The notes beneath the pieces are model-generated. The model was not told the DNA's origin and did not search any database. It saw only the letters and a list, made by a program, of their open reading frames with translations. Source: Candidatus Poribacteria bacterium (GTDB taxonomy: Bacteria > Poribacteria > WGA-4E > WGA-3G). From it: a stretch of DNA of 64,000 bases. A program made the translations under genes and the position numbers. Below, in pieces: positions 16,848-25,978 of this stretch. Each line of letters opens with the position of its first letter. Within the stretch, counting starts at the first letter, position 1. The stretch covers positions 62,001 to 126,000 of the forward strand of contig JAJEIE010000009.1 of assembly GCA_022827625.1 (NCBI GenBank). Direction: 5' to 3'.

Positions 16848-19121
16848 TTGAACCCTTTCATATATACCACATCAACACGCTTTCAGTCCTCAAGCCGAAA
16901 CCTGAGATTCCCCTACATTGCTAATCTATTACTCACGATATGCCTCTTCTTTTTCGGGGCTCACCCGATAGCAACCGCCCAGACTGTCCACATCCCAGAC
17001 CCCATCCTCCGTGGATTCCTTGAGTCGGCGTTAGGCAAAGCACCAGGCACCGACATTACGCAGGAAAACATGGCGAGTTTGAAAGCCCTTCAAGCCAGTA
17101 GATGTCGATTTTTAACCCTACAAGACATAGGGACGTGGGGAGTTCCAAGTCGGTGGAACTGTGATCCCATTGATGATACGCCTGGATTTAAAAAAGTCCG
17201 AGATCTAACAGGTCTTGAGTTTGCAACAAATCTGACAGAACTCCACCTCGGTCAAAACCTGATAGAAGATGTAACACCGCTCGAAAATCTGAAAAACTTG
17301 ACATATCTCGATCTCGGAATCAACGCGCGCATAGTAGATGTAACGCCGCTCGAAAATTTGAAAAACTTAACATTCCTAAACCTTCGCGGGAACCGAATAT
17401 CAGACCTGGAACCCCTTAAAAACTTGAACAATCTCATAGAACTAGATCTTCAACTCAATCGCATATCCGACCTGACACCCCTCAAAGATCTAACAAACCT
17501 AATATTTCTGGCTGTCCGTGACAATCAGATATCGGATATAACACCGCTCGAAAATCTGAAAAACTTGACCCATCTCAGCCTTAGAGGTAATCAGATATCC
17601 GACCTGACACCCCTCAAAGATCTAACAAACCTGACGGCGATAACGCTCCAACTCAACGAGGTATCGGATCTGACGCCTCTTAAAGACTTGACAGAACTGA
17701 CATGGCTGGACCTCGATAGTAACCTGATACCGGATATAACACCGCTCGAGAAATTGACCAAGTTGTACCGCTTGGATATTTCTGACAATCAGATATCAGA
17801 TGTGACACCACTCAAAGATTTGATAAATCTGAACCGCTTGGATATCGACGACAACCCAATGTCGGACGTGGAACCGCTCAAAAACTTGAAGAAACTGAGA
17901 TGGTTAGACCTTGACGATAACCAGATAGTTGATGTGACACCGCTCAAAGATTTGACAAAACTGACATGGTTGGATGTCGATGATAACCAGATAACGGATC
18001 TATCCCCACTCGGAAATTTGAAAAGACTCGGCTATCTCGACCTTGACGGAAACGGAATATCGGATATATCGCCGCTTAGCAACTTGACGAGACTCAGAGA
18101 ACTCGACCTTGACGGAAACGAAATATCGGACCTGACACCCCTTAGTGAATTGGTGAATCTGAGAATCCTCGATCTCCACGATAATGAAATAGCAGATATA
18201 TCTCCTCTCAAAAACTTGGTGCTCCTGAAAGACCTGGATCTCGATGGAAATGAAATATCAGATGTCTCCGCGCTTAGCACTTTGTTAGATCTAATGATAC
18301 TCGATCTTGATGACAACAAAATATCAAATGTGTCTCCTCTTAAAAATCTGACGAATCTGACGATCTTAGATCTTAGCAACAATCAGATATCGGATTTCGC
18401 CCCAATTGCCGGGTTAATAGAGAACCTCGTAGAGTATGATAACAGCAACCAGTCGGCACCTTCTGTCAGAGCAGCAGATGTCAACCGCGATGGCGTTGTG
18501 AATGTGAGAGACCTCGCTTTAGTCGCATCTTACTTTCGCAATCCCAATTTTGCGAATGCCGCGAGTACCGAGGTCTACCCAGATGTCAATACGGATGGGA
18601 TTGTAGACGAGAAGGACCTGGTCGCTGTCGCTGCGGAGATAGATACTACCGCAGCCGCTCCGACACTTAGAAAGCATCTAAAACAGATACCCAACCTAAC
18701 TGCTGAGAATCTCAAACAGTGGATCCAACTCGCAAAGCAACTTAGGATCCAAAAACCGCACACCCAAAAGGGGATTATTGTGCTTGAGCAGCTCCTCGCA
18801 ATTCTGACCTTCACAGAAGCGTTACCCCAAGAGACCGCACTCTTGGCGAATTATCCAAATCCATTTAATCCGGAGACGTGGATACCCTATCAACTCGCAG
18901 CACCCGCCGTCGTGAGTGTTTCTATCTATGCTGCCGATGGAAAACTCGTTCGGACGTTAGTATTAGGGCAGCTGCCCGCCGGGGTCTATCGCCATAAATC
19001 CGATGCAGCATATTGGGACGGTAAAAATGAGGTAGGTGAGGCTGTCGCAAGTGGCATCTACTTCTACACACTCACTGCCGATGATTTCATGGCTACGCGA
19101 AAAATGATTATTCGGAAATAG
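16848..19121 (+). CDS. Secreted LRR-dockerin protein B (18 leucine-rich repeats)
   Basis: About 757 residues with the same order as protein A: signal peptide ending at HPIATAQT, cap, 18 LRRs, dockerin pair (DVNRDGVVNVRDL, DVNTDGIVDEKDL) and the NYPNPFNPETWIP C-terminal domain. TTG 16848 is preferred to TTG 16824 because AAGGAG ends nine bases before it and the leader GGAGTATGAATTCTTG parallels the AGGAGTGGCAATTTCTTG leader of gene A. The central LRRs are Asp-rich (LDLDDNQI, LDLDGNEI). One stretch is almost identical to gene C, pointing to conversion or recent exchange. Confidence 0.88.
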   Translation: MNPFIYTTSTRFQSSSRNLRFPYIANLLLTICLFFFGAHPIATAQTVHIPDPILRGFLESALGKAPGTDITQENMASLKALQASRCRFLTLQDIGTWGVPSRWNCDPIDDTPGFKKVRDLTGLEFATNLTELHLGQNLIEDVTPLENLKNLTYLDLGINARIVDVTPLENLKNLTFLNLRGNRISDLEPLKNLNNLIELDLQLNRISDLTPLKDLTNLIFLAVRDNQISDITPLENLKNLTHLSLRGNQISDLTPLKDLTNLTAITLQLNEVSDLTPLKDLTELTWLDLDSNLIPDITPLEKLTKLYRLDISDNQISDVTPLKDLINLNRLDIDDNPMSDVEPLKNLKKLRWLDLDDNQIVDVTPLKDLTKLTWLDVDDNQITDLSPLGNLKRLGYLDLDGNGISDISPLSNLTRLRELDLDGNEISDLTPLSELVNLRILDLHDNEIADISPLKNLVLLKDLDLDGNEISDVSALSTLLDLMILDLDDNKISNVSPLKNLTNLTILDLSNNQISDFAPIAGLIENLVEYDNSNQSAPSVRAADVNRDGVVNVRDLALVASYFRNPNFANAASTEVYPDVNTDGIVDEKDLVAVAAEIDTTAAAPTLRKHLKQIPNLTAENLKQWIQLAKQLRIQKPHTQKGIIVLEQLLAILTFTEALPQETALLANYPNPFNPETWIPYQLAAPAVVSVSIYAADGKLVRTLVLGQLPAGVYRHKSDAAYWDGKNEVGEAVASGIYFYTLTADDFMATRKMIIRK
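18037..18108 (+). repeat. LRR coding segment nearly identical to 20497-20570
   Basis: CTCGACCTTGACGGAAACGG through AGAGAACTCGACCT differs at about one base between genes B and C, while flanking LRRs differ freely. Confidence 0.7.
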
Positions 19122-19194
19122 CCTAATAACTACAGGCTTTCGGTAACGCATGCGAAAATCACTATCATTATTCCTCGCCACAACACGCTTTAGC

Positions 19195-19230
19195 CGAAAC
19201 CGATAGTCGATGACTGATAACCGTCAAAAA
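19195..19230 (+). repeat. Heptamer-phased repeat overlapping an apparent start codon
   Basis: AACCGAT-AGTCGAT-GACTGAT-AACCGTC in seven-base steps. The ATG at 19210 lies inside it, so that start is doubtful. Confidence 0.6.
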
Positions 19231-19245
19231 GGAATACAAATCTCC

Positions 19246-21582
19246 ATGAAACTTTTTACATCGTATAAGAAATCACTCGGCACATATTTCTCAAATCAGA
19301 ACCTAAAATCTATCAGTCGTGCCATTCTTGTCTTTACAGTGTGTATGCTCCTCGGAGGACCACATCAGACCGCAACCGCAGAGACTGTTCATATCCCGGA
19401 TCCGATCCTTCGTGCCGCCCTTGAACTCGCATTGAACAAAAAAGCAGGGGACGACATCACCCAGGAAGACATGGCTGGATTGAATTCCCTTCAAGCCAGT
19501 AGATGCCGCTTTTTGGGTTTGGAAGAAGTAGGACTACGAGCACCTGAGCGGTGGGTATGCGCGCCTGTATACGACACGCTCACATCTGGTATTCAAGACC
19601 TAACCGGTCTTGAATTTGCCACTAACCTGAGGGAGCTGCGTCTCAACCGTAACCGACTCTCTGATCTGACCCCTCTCAAAAATTTAACAAAACTGACCTA
19701 CCTCGATCTTGGAGCCAATCGGCGGATATCGGATGCAACACCGCTCAAAGATTTAACGAATTTGACACATCTCTATCTCAGAGCCAACCGACTATCAGAC
19801 GTAGAACCCCTCAAAAATTTGATAAACTTGATAGAACTCGACTTTAACACGAACAAGATATCAGACGTAGAACCCCTCAAAAATTTAACAAATCTGATCT
19901 ATCTCGATCTTGGCCACAACCAACTATCAGACGTAGAACCCCTCAAAAATTTAACAAATTTGAAAGTCGTGAATCTCCGCGACAATGAACTACCAGATAC
20001 AACACCGATCAAAGACCTGATGAACTTGACACATCTCTATCTTAGAGGGAATCAGATATCAGACCTAACGCCTCTTAAAAACCTCACAAAACTTATAGAA
20101 TTGGATACTGAAAGTAACCAAGTATCAGATGTAGAACCACTCAGAGATTTAAAAAACTTGACATGGTTAGATCTTGATAGCAACATGATATCAGACGTGC
20201 AACCCCTCGAAAACTTGGCAAAACTGAGATACTTGGACGTCTCCGACAACCAGATACAGGATGTAACACCCCTGAGAAACATGACGAATTTAAGTCGGTT
20301 GGATCTTGACGACAACCCAATGTCGAACGTGGCTCCCCTCGAAGGTTTGAGAAAACTAATAGAGCTGGATCTTGACGATAACCAGATAGTGGATATATCG
20401 CCGCTCAAAAACTTGACAAGACTGACATGGTTGGATCTTGACGACAACCAGATAACGGATCTATCCCCACTCGAAAATTTGACAAACCTCACATACCTCG
20501 ACCTTGACGGAAACGGAATATCGGATATATCGCCGCTTAGCAACTTGACGAGACTTAGAGAACTCGACCTGGACGGAAACGAAGTATCAGATCTGACACC
20601 TATCCATGGATTGGTACGCTTGAGAATACTCGACCTCCACAATAACCAGATAACCGATATAGCCGTACTGAAAAACTTGACGAGCCTGACAGACCTGGAT
20701 CTTGATGACAACAACATTTCAAACATCTCGCCTCTCAGCGGTTTGGTCAACCTGACAATATTAGATCTTGATGGAAACGACATAGCAGATGTCTCTCCAC
20801 TTAGCGGTTTGGTCAACCTAATGACGCTGGATCTTAGCAACAACCAAATAACTGACTTTTCTCCAATCGCCGGACTGATAGAGAACCTCGTAGAATATGA
20901 TAACAGGAACCAAACACCCCCGTCTATCAGCGTAACAGATGTCAACCGCGATGGCGTTGTGAATGTGCAAGACCTTGCTTTAGTCGCAGCCTACTATCGC
21001 AATCCCAACTTTGCGGACGCCCCCAATCCTGGTACCTATCCGGATGTCAACAGTGATGGGATCGTCGATATCAAAGATCTCGTTCTCGTCGCGGCGGAGA
21101 TAGATGCTGCCGCTGCCGCGCCTACATTTAGAACGAATTCAAAGGAGATACCTCAACTAACCGCCAAGAATCTCAAACAGTGGATACAGACCGCAAAGCA
21201 ACATGGCACACAAGAACCATATACACAAAAGGGAATTATTGTGCTGGAACAACTCCTCGCAATTTTGACCTTCACAGAGGCGTTACCCCAAGAAACAGCA
21301 CTCCTGACGAACTATCCGAACCCCTTCAATCCGGAGACATGGATACCTTATCAACTCGCAGAACCCGCAGCGGTGAACATCTCTATCTATGCTGCTGATG
21401 GAAAACTCGTTCGGACGTTAGCATTAGGGCATTTGGAAGCGGGCGTATATCACAGCAAATCCCGTGCAGCATATTGGGATGGTGGAAACGAGGTAGGTGA
21501 GGCTGTCGCAAGTGGCATCTACTTCTACACACTCATTGCGGGGGATTTCACGGCTACAAAAAAAATGATTATACGAAAATAA
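19246..21582 (+). CDS. Secreted LRR-dockerin protein C (19 leucine-rich repeats)
   Basis: ATG 19246 is chosen; the in-frame ATG 19210 falls in a dispersed heptamer repeat and would put MTDNRQKG before the signal peptide. The 778-residue product has a signal ending near ATAET, cap (VHIPDPILRAALELAL), 19 LRRs, a dockerin pair (DVNRDGVVNVQDL, DVNSDGIVDIKDL) and the C-terminal NYPNPFNPETWIP domain. Some adjacent repeats share the identical block ISDVEPLKNL, evidence of recent internal duplication. Like A and B it is likely secreted and surface-displayed. Confidence 0.88.
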   Translation: MKLFTSYKKSLGTYFSNQNLKSISRAILVFTVCMLLGGPHQTATAETVHIPDPILRAALELALNKKAGDDITQEDMAGLNSLQASRCRFLGLEEVGLRAPERWVCAPVYDTLTSGIQDLTGLEFATNLRELRLNRNRLSDLTPLKNLTKLTYLDLGANRRISDATPLKDLTNLTHLYLRANRLSDVEPLKNLINLIELDFNTNKISDVEPLKNLTNLIYLDLGHNQLSDVEPLKNLTNLKVVNLRDNELPDTTPIKDLMNLTHLYLRGNQISDLTPLKNLTKLIELDTESNQVSDVEPLRDLKNLTWLDLDSNMISDVQPLENLAKLRYLDVSDNQIQDVTPLRNMTNLSRLDLDDNPMSNVAPLEGLRKLIELDLDDNQIVDISPLKNLTRLTWLDLDDNQITDLSPLENLTNLTYLDLDGNGISDISPLSNLTRLRELDLDGNEVSDLTPIHGLVRLRILDLHNNQITDIAVLKNLTSLTDLDLDDNNISNISPLSGLVNLTILDLDGNDIADVSPLSGLVNLMTLDLSNNQITDFSPIAGLIENLVEYDNRNQTPPSISVTDVNRDGVVNVQDLALVAAYYRNPNFADAPNPGTYPDVNSDGIVDIKDLVLVAAEIDAAAAAPTFRTNSKEIPQLTAKNLKQWIQTAKQHGTQEPYTQKGIIVLEQLLAILTFTEALPQETALLTNYPNPFNPETWIPYQLAEPAAVNISIYAADGKLVRTLALGHLEAGVYHSKSRAAYWDGGNEVGEAVASGIYFYTLIAGDFTATKKMIIRK
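20497..20570 (+). repeat. LRR coding segment nearly identical to 18037-18108
   Basis: Partner of the segment in gene B. It covers roughly one complete repeat plus both neighbours' edges. Confidence 0.7.
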
Positions 21583-21689
21583 TAATCCTTTGATTTGAAA
21601 TGAGATAGTCTTTCTGAAAGAATACCCGCTTTTTCTGTTTTTTGCCCAAATTATTAAAATCGCCCAAACGCCAGTAAGTAGTCTTCGGA

Positions 21690-22349
21690 ATGAACATACT
21701 ATTTGACTTCTTAGTTCTGCCATCGCTTGGAACACTCGGCACTCATGCCCTTAGGCTGTTATGCGCATTTGTGCTAAGTGTTTTCATTGTTAACATCTAC
21801 CAGTTAACCCATACCAAAATCCCACAAAAATCCTTTACTGACACACTCATCATTCTGTGTATGCTGATTTCGGTCGTAATGGTAATCATCGGTGATAGCA
21901 TCGCGCGTGCCTTTAGTTTAGTTGGAGCATTGTCCATTATTCGGTTTCGGACCGCCATTCAAGACCCGCGCGATATCGGTTTTGTTTTCTATGCCTTAGC
22001 CGTAGGTATGGCAGTCGGAGTGGGAAACCCATCTATCGCGATTTTGGCGACATTTCTCATCGGTATTATTATCCTCGGTATCCACAATTGGCATCAGTCC
22101 CTCGGAAATAATAACGAATTTAGCCTGGAATTCTGCTTCCCACCGAGCCAAAATCCCGAATCTGTTTATCGTCCTATTTTCAATAGGCACTTGGCTCACA
22201 AATGCCTGATTAAAAAACGGGCAAAAAAAACACAACTGGTTGAACTGACGTTTCGAGTTAAATTGGTGAACCCAAACGAATGGCTCGCTTTTTACAACGA
22301 ACTATTACGTATTGAAAACGTCACAGACGTGAAAATAGATAAGGTATAA
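21690..22349 (+). CDS. DUF4956 family membrane protein
   Basis: A 219-residue protein with three to four membrane helices in the first 135 residues and a soluble C-terminal domain ending LLRIENVTDVKIDKV. The block SLVGALSIIRFRTAIQDPRD followed by IGFVFYALAVGMAVG is characteristic of DUF4956. In other bacteria the family sits next to CotH-like or polyphosphate-related genes, but its function is not established. Here it follows the LRR genes and precedes a DUF5916 outer-membrane protein by 35 bases, so those two may be co-transcribed. Confidence 0.8.
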   Translation: MNILFDFLVLPSLGTLGTHALRLLCAFVLSVFIVNIYQLTHTKIPQKSFTDTLIILCMLISVVMVIIGDSIARAFSLVGALSIIRFRTAIQDPRDIGFVFYALAVGMAVGVGNPSIAILATFLIGIIILGIHNWHQSLGNNNEFSLEFCFPPSQNPESVYRPIFNRHLAHKCLIKKRAKKTQLVELTFRVKLVNPNEWLAFYNELLRIENVTDVKIDKV

Positions 22350-22384
22350 TATCTGAATTCCTCTATGCCCGATGAGTCTAAAAA

Positions 22385-24589
22385 ATGATAAATCTGTTGA
22401 AACCTACTAAGGTCTGTCTGATCCTAATTCTTGTTTTCTCTACGAACGCCACAAATGCCCAAGCCCCCCTACAACTAACCTATTTAACAGAACCTATTCA
22501 AATTGATGGCTTAAGCAACGAACCCGGATGGCAGCGAATTGAACCGCTGCCGATGGTCATGTACAAACCGACTTATAAAGGCGAACCGACCGAGAAAACT
22601 GAAATCAGAGTCGCTTATGATAAAGATTATCTCTACTGTTCAGCACGGTGTTATGATACCAATCCCTCCCGGATTCGTGTCAACTCGCTCTATCGGGATA
22701 GATCCAGCAAGGACGACAAATTTGGAATTATTCTCGATACCTTCAATGATAAGGAAAGTGCCTTGTCGTTTTGGACAACCCCCGCTGGCGTCCGAGGTGA
22801 CGAAGCCATCTTTAATGATGGAAAATCGGATAACAAGCACTGGAATACCTATTGGGATGTCGCCACGGTTCAGAATGAAGAAGGTTGGTTCGTTGAGATG
22901 CGCATTCCATTTTCCAGCCTGAGTTTTCAGGACGAAAACGGCAGGGCAGTCATGGGGTTAATTGCTTACCGAAATATCGCCCGAAAAAACGAGCGTGTTG
23001 TTTTCCCTGAACTATCTCCCGATCGCGGTATTGACACCCCATCCCGAGCGTATCCCTTGGTATTAGAGGGAATTTACAGTCAAAAACCTGTTTACTTTAC
23101 GCCTTATATTGCCGGAGGACTTGAACAAATCCCCACATTAAACAACGCCGAGACTGTCTATCATCTCAAGAATGAGTTGGCGAGAAATGCTGGCGTCGAT
23201 ATTAAATACAATGTTACCAGCAACCTCACTCTGGATACAACATTAAACCCGGACTTTGCCCAAGCAGAAGCCGATGATCAAGAGGTTAATTTAAGCCGGT
23301 TTTCGCTCTTCTTCCCAGAAAAGCGGCAATTTTTTCAAGAGCGTTCCGGGATTTTCGCTTTTAATTTTATTGATCGTGCCCGACTCTTTCATAGCCGCCG
23401 AATCGGTATCCAGGACCGTGAACAAATTCCTATCATTGGCGGGGCAAGACTCGTCGGGCGTATCGGAAATTGGGACTTCGGTTTCCTTGATATGCAAACC
23501 GCACGTAAGGGAGATGTACCAACAGAAAACTTCGGAGTCCTACGCATGCGGCGGCAAATCCTTAATCCATATTCCTACGCTGGTATCATGCTAACAAACC
23601 GTATTGATGAAAAAGGAAATTACAACTTTGCGTATGGCGTTGATAGCATTGTGCGCCTCTTTGGGAAAGAATATTTGACGCTTAAGTGGGGACAAACTTT
23701 CAAAGCTCAAGACACTCAAAAACAGACCTCTAATTTTTTCGATACGGCGATGTTTCTCGCAGAATTGACTCGCCGCACAGATGTTGGATTCGATTACGAA
23801 CTCGTTGTCGCTCGGAGCGGCAAAGACTTTGTGCCCGGAATCGGGTATACAAAACGAGAAGATTTCACACAACTACAGTGGGGGGCTCGGTATGACTGGC
23901 TAATGGGAAAGGGAACCTCAATTAGACAAGTAAGTCCCCTACAGTTTTCAGGGTTCGTTGTACTTCGCAATGAAGATGCATCTGTGGAATCCGCCCAGCT
24001 TGACTATAAGACTGATCTGGAATGGAAGTCTGGAGCGGCCGTGTCAATGGATCTTCAAATGGATCATGAAGACCTCACCAAAGATGAGGATTTTCCTGAA
24101 GATACAGTAGTTCCAGCAGGGAGTTATACGACTTTCAAAACTGAAGGCGGTTTTGATATGCCCGGTGGAAACTTATTCCGTACTGACTTCGATTGGGCTT
24201 TTGGCGGTTTTTTCGATGGATGGCGATTTGAATTCCAAGCTAAACCCACTTGGAACGTCTCCCGACATTTGGAAATGAGCGGTGAATACGAAGTCAATGT
24301 CGTTCGCTTCCCAGAACGCAAGCAGGGATTTAACGCACACATCGTTCGGCTTCGGACCCGAGCCGCTCTCAACACAAAGGTCTCCCTGAATGCATTTGTC
24401 CAGTACAATAATGCAAGCGATCGGTTCTCAACGAATATTCGGTTTCGGTATAATTTCCGTGAAGGAAACGACTTATGGTTAGTGTATAACGAAAATCTCA
24501 ACACATATAGAGACGATGAAATACCGAGACAACTGCTGACGAGAGGACGCACAGTATTACTGAAGTATACAAATACCTTTGGCATATAG
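22385..24589 (+). CDS. DUF5916 outer-membrane protein with N-terminal CBM9-like domain
   Basis: The 734-residue protein has a signal peptide (to about residue 25, ATNAQA) and a CBM9-like domain (about 30-220: IQIDGLSNEPGWQ, YCSARCYDTNP, WFVEMRIPFSSLSF). A DUF5916 region carries the hallmark NPDFAQAEADDQEVNLSRFS and FFPEKRQFFQE. The remainder has alternating strands of a probable beta-barrel and ends in an aromatic-rich strand. The family is common in Bacteroidetes-like and marine bacteria and often annotated as a putative glycan-binding outer-membrane protein; substrate unknown. Confidence 0.85.
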   Translation: MINLLKPTKVCLILILVFSTNATNAQAPLQLTYLTEPIQIDGLSNEPGWQRIEPLPMVMYKPTYKGEPTEKTEIRVAYDKDYLYCSARCYDTNPSRIRVNSLYRDRSSKDDKFGIILDTFNDKESALSFWTTPAGVRGDEAIFNDGKSDNKHWNTYWDVATVQNEEGWFVEMRIPFSSLSFQDENGRAVMGLIAYRNIARKNERVVFPELSPDRGIDTPSRAYPLVLEGIYSQKPVYFTPYIAGGLEQIPTLNNAETVYHLKNELARNAGVDIKYNVTSNLTLDTTLNPDFAQAEADDQEVNLSRFSLFFPEKRQFFQERSGIFAFNFIDRARLFHSRRIGIQDREQIPIIGGARLVGRIGNWDFGFLDMQTARKGDVPTENFGVLRMRRQILNPYSYAGIMLTNRIDEKGNYNFAYGVDSIVRLFGKEYLTLKWGQTFKAQDTQKQTSNFFDTAMFLAELTRRTDVGFDYELVVARSGKDFVPGIGYTKREDFTQLQWGARYDWLMGKGTSIRQVSPLQFSGFVVLRNEDASVESAQLDYKTDLEWKSGAAVSMDLQMDHEDLTKDEDFPEDTVVPAGSYTTFKTEGGFDMPGGNLFRTDFDWAFGGFFDGWRFEFQAKPTWNVSRHLEMSGEYEVNVVRFPERKQGFNAHIVRLRTRAALNTKVSLNAFVQYNNASDRFSTNIRFRYNFREGNDLWLVYNENLNTYRDDEIPRQLLTRGRTVLLKYTNTFGI

Positions 24590-24800
24590 GGCACCAACTC
24601 GGATTGAAAGGGCGTGTTCCTAACCTTCCAATTCTTCAGCCTTGCATCCGTCCACTGATATTCTCATTATCCATTTCGCGGACAAAAGATCGAAGAAATG
24701 ACACGGAACACAACACAAATAGGATTAATCAAACGCCTTTTTTACCCTATATTAAATTTCAACACGGAAAAAATCGTAATGAGGTCCATTAGTTAAAAGT

Positions 24801-25796
24801 ATGAAAAGAAAAGCATTAGTCACAGGGGGTGCGGGCTTTATGGGCACGCACGTCGTTAATGAGCTTCTCCGCCAAGGAGACACAGATGTCGTTGCACTTG
24901 ACGATCTCAGCGGCGGTTTCCGTGAAAATCTCAATTCAAACGTAACCTTTGTTGAAGGCAGCATTCTTGACGTTACGCTGATAAACCAACTCTGTGAGCA
25001 GCATCAATTCGACTACATCTATCACCTCGCTGCCTATGCGGCAGAGGGATTGAGCCACTTTATCAAACGATTCAACTATCAGAACAACCTCATCGGCAGT
25101 GTAAACCTTATAAACGCCGCCGTAAATTATAACGTCAAACGCTTTGTGTTTACCTCGTCTATCGCCGTCTACGGTGAGAACCAACTTCCAATGCATGAAG
25201 GACTTCAACCGATGCCGGAAGATTCTTACGGTATCGCCAAATACGCTGTAGAACAGGAACTCGCCGTCTCTAAACGGCTCTTCGGCTTGGAGTATACCAT
25301 CTTCCGACCCCATAACGTCTACGGTGAACTCCAGAACATCGGGGATAAGTATCGAAACGTCATCGGCATTTTCATGAACAACATCATGCAAGAGGAACCT
25401 TTAGTAATTTTTGGAGACGGAGAGCAGACGCGTGCCTTTACGCATATTGCAGATGTCGCCCCACATATCGCTCGCGCCGTGGATATCCCGGAAGCATCGG
25501 GAGCAGTATTTAACGTCGGCTCCGATAAATACGTGACTGTCAACGAATTGGCGGATCTGGTGATGACAGCAATGGGAAAAGAGGTGAGTGTTATCAATGT
25601 ACGTGCCAGAGAAGAGGTGAAACACGCCTACTGTTCACACGAAAAATTTCACAGTGTCTTCGGAAACACAGCGCAAGTCGAACTTCCAGAAGGCTTGAAT
25701 AGAATGGCGGCTTGGGCAAAATCTGTAGGACCGAGGGCTTCCAACCCATTCACCAACATCGAAATTCATAAAAATCTACCCGATAGCTGGAAGTAA
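24801..25796 (+). CDS. NAD-dependent sugar epimerase/dehydratase (extended SDR)
   Basis: A 331-residue Rossmann enzyme with TGGAGFMGTH (8-17) for NAD(P) binding, the catalytic Ser region FTSSIAVYG (118-125) and Tyr143-Lys147 in SYGIAKYAVE. It most resembles UDP-glucose 4-epimerase-like proteins. It probably makes a nucleotide sugar for the polysaccharide locus that follows. The exact reaction (4-epimerase, dehydratase or reductase) cannot be fixed from sequence. Confidence 0.88.
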   Translation: MKRKALVTGGAGFMGTHVVNELLRQGDTDVVALDDLSGGFRENLNSNVTFVEGSILDVTLINQLCEQHQFDYIYHLAAYAAEGLSHFIKRFNYQNNLIGSVNLINAAVNYNVKRFVFTSSIAVYGENQLPMHEGLQPMPEDSYGIAKYAVEQELAVSKRLFGLEYTIFRPHNVYGELQNIGDKYRNVIGIFMNNIMQEEPLVIFGDGEQTRAFTHIADVAPHIARAVDIPEASGAVFNVGSDKYVTVNELADLVMTAMGKEVSVINVRAREEVKHAYCSHEKFHSVFGNTAQVELPEGLNRMAAWAKSVGPRASNPFTNIEIHKNLPDSWK

Positions 25797-25832
25797 ATAG
25801 CCGTCGGCTATTGGCAGTCAGCCATCAGCGCA
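25797..25832 (+). repeat. Heptamer-phased repeat
   Basis: TAGCCGT-CGGCTAT-TGGCAGT-CAGCCAT-CAGCGCA in seven-base steps immediately after the epimerase stop. Confidence 0.65.
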
Positions 25833-25841
25833 AGAAGGTGA

Positions 25842-25976
25842 ACTAAAGTCTGTAAAGTTGGGAAGTGTGCTAAAGTCTCGTAAAGTCTGTAAAGTTGTTA
25901 AAAGGTATATGGTGAACCAAAGGTTCCTCTTACAACTTTGAACTTGCAAACTTTCAACTTGCAAACTTTGCGACCA
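25842..25976 (+). repeat. CTTTA-type repeat, inverted partner at 29285-29385
   Basis: CTAAAGTCTGTAAAGTTG and GCAAACTTTCAACTTG motifs recur here. The reverse complements AACTTTACAGACTTTAG and AGTTTGCAAGTTGAAAG occur at 29285-29385. The pair brackets the flippase and two sulfotransferase genes. Confidence 0.7.
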
Positions 25977-25978
25977 CT

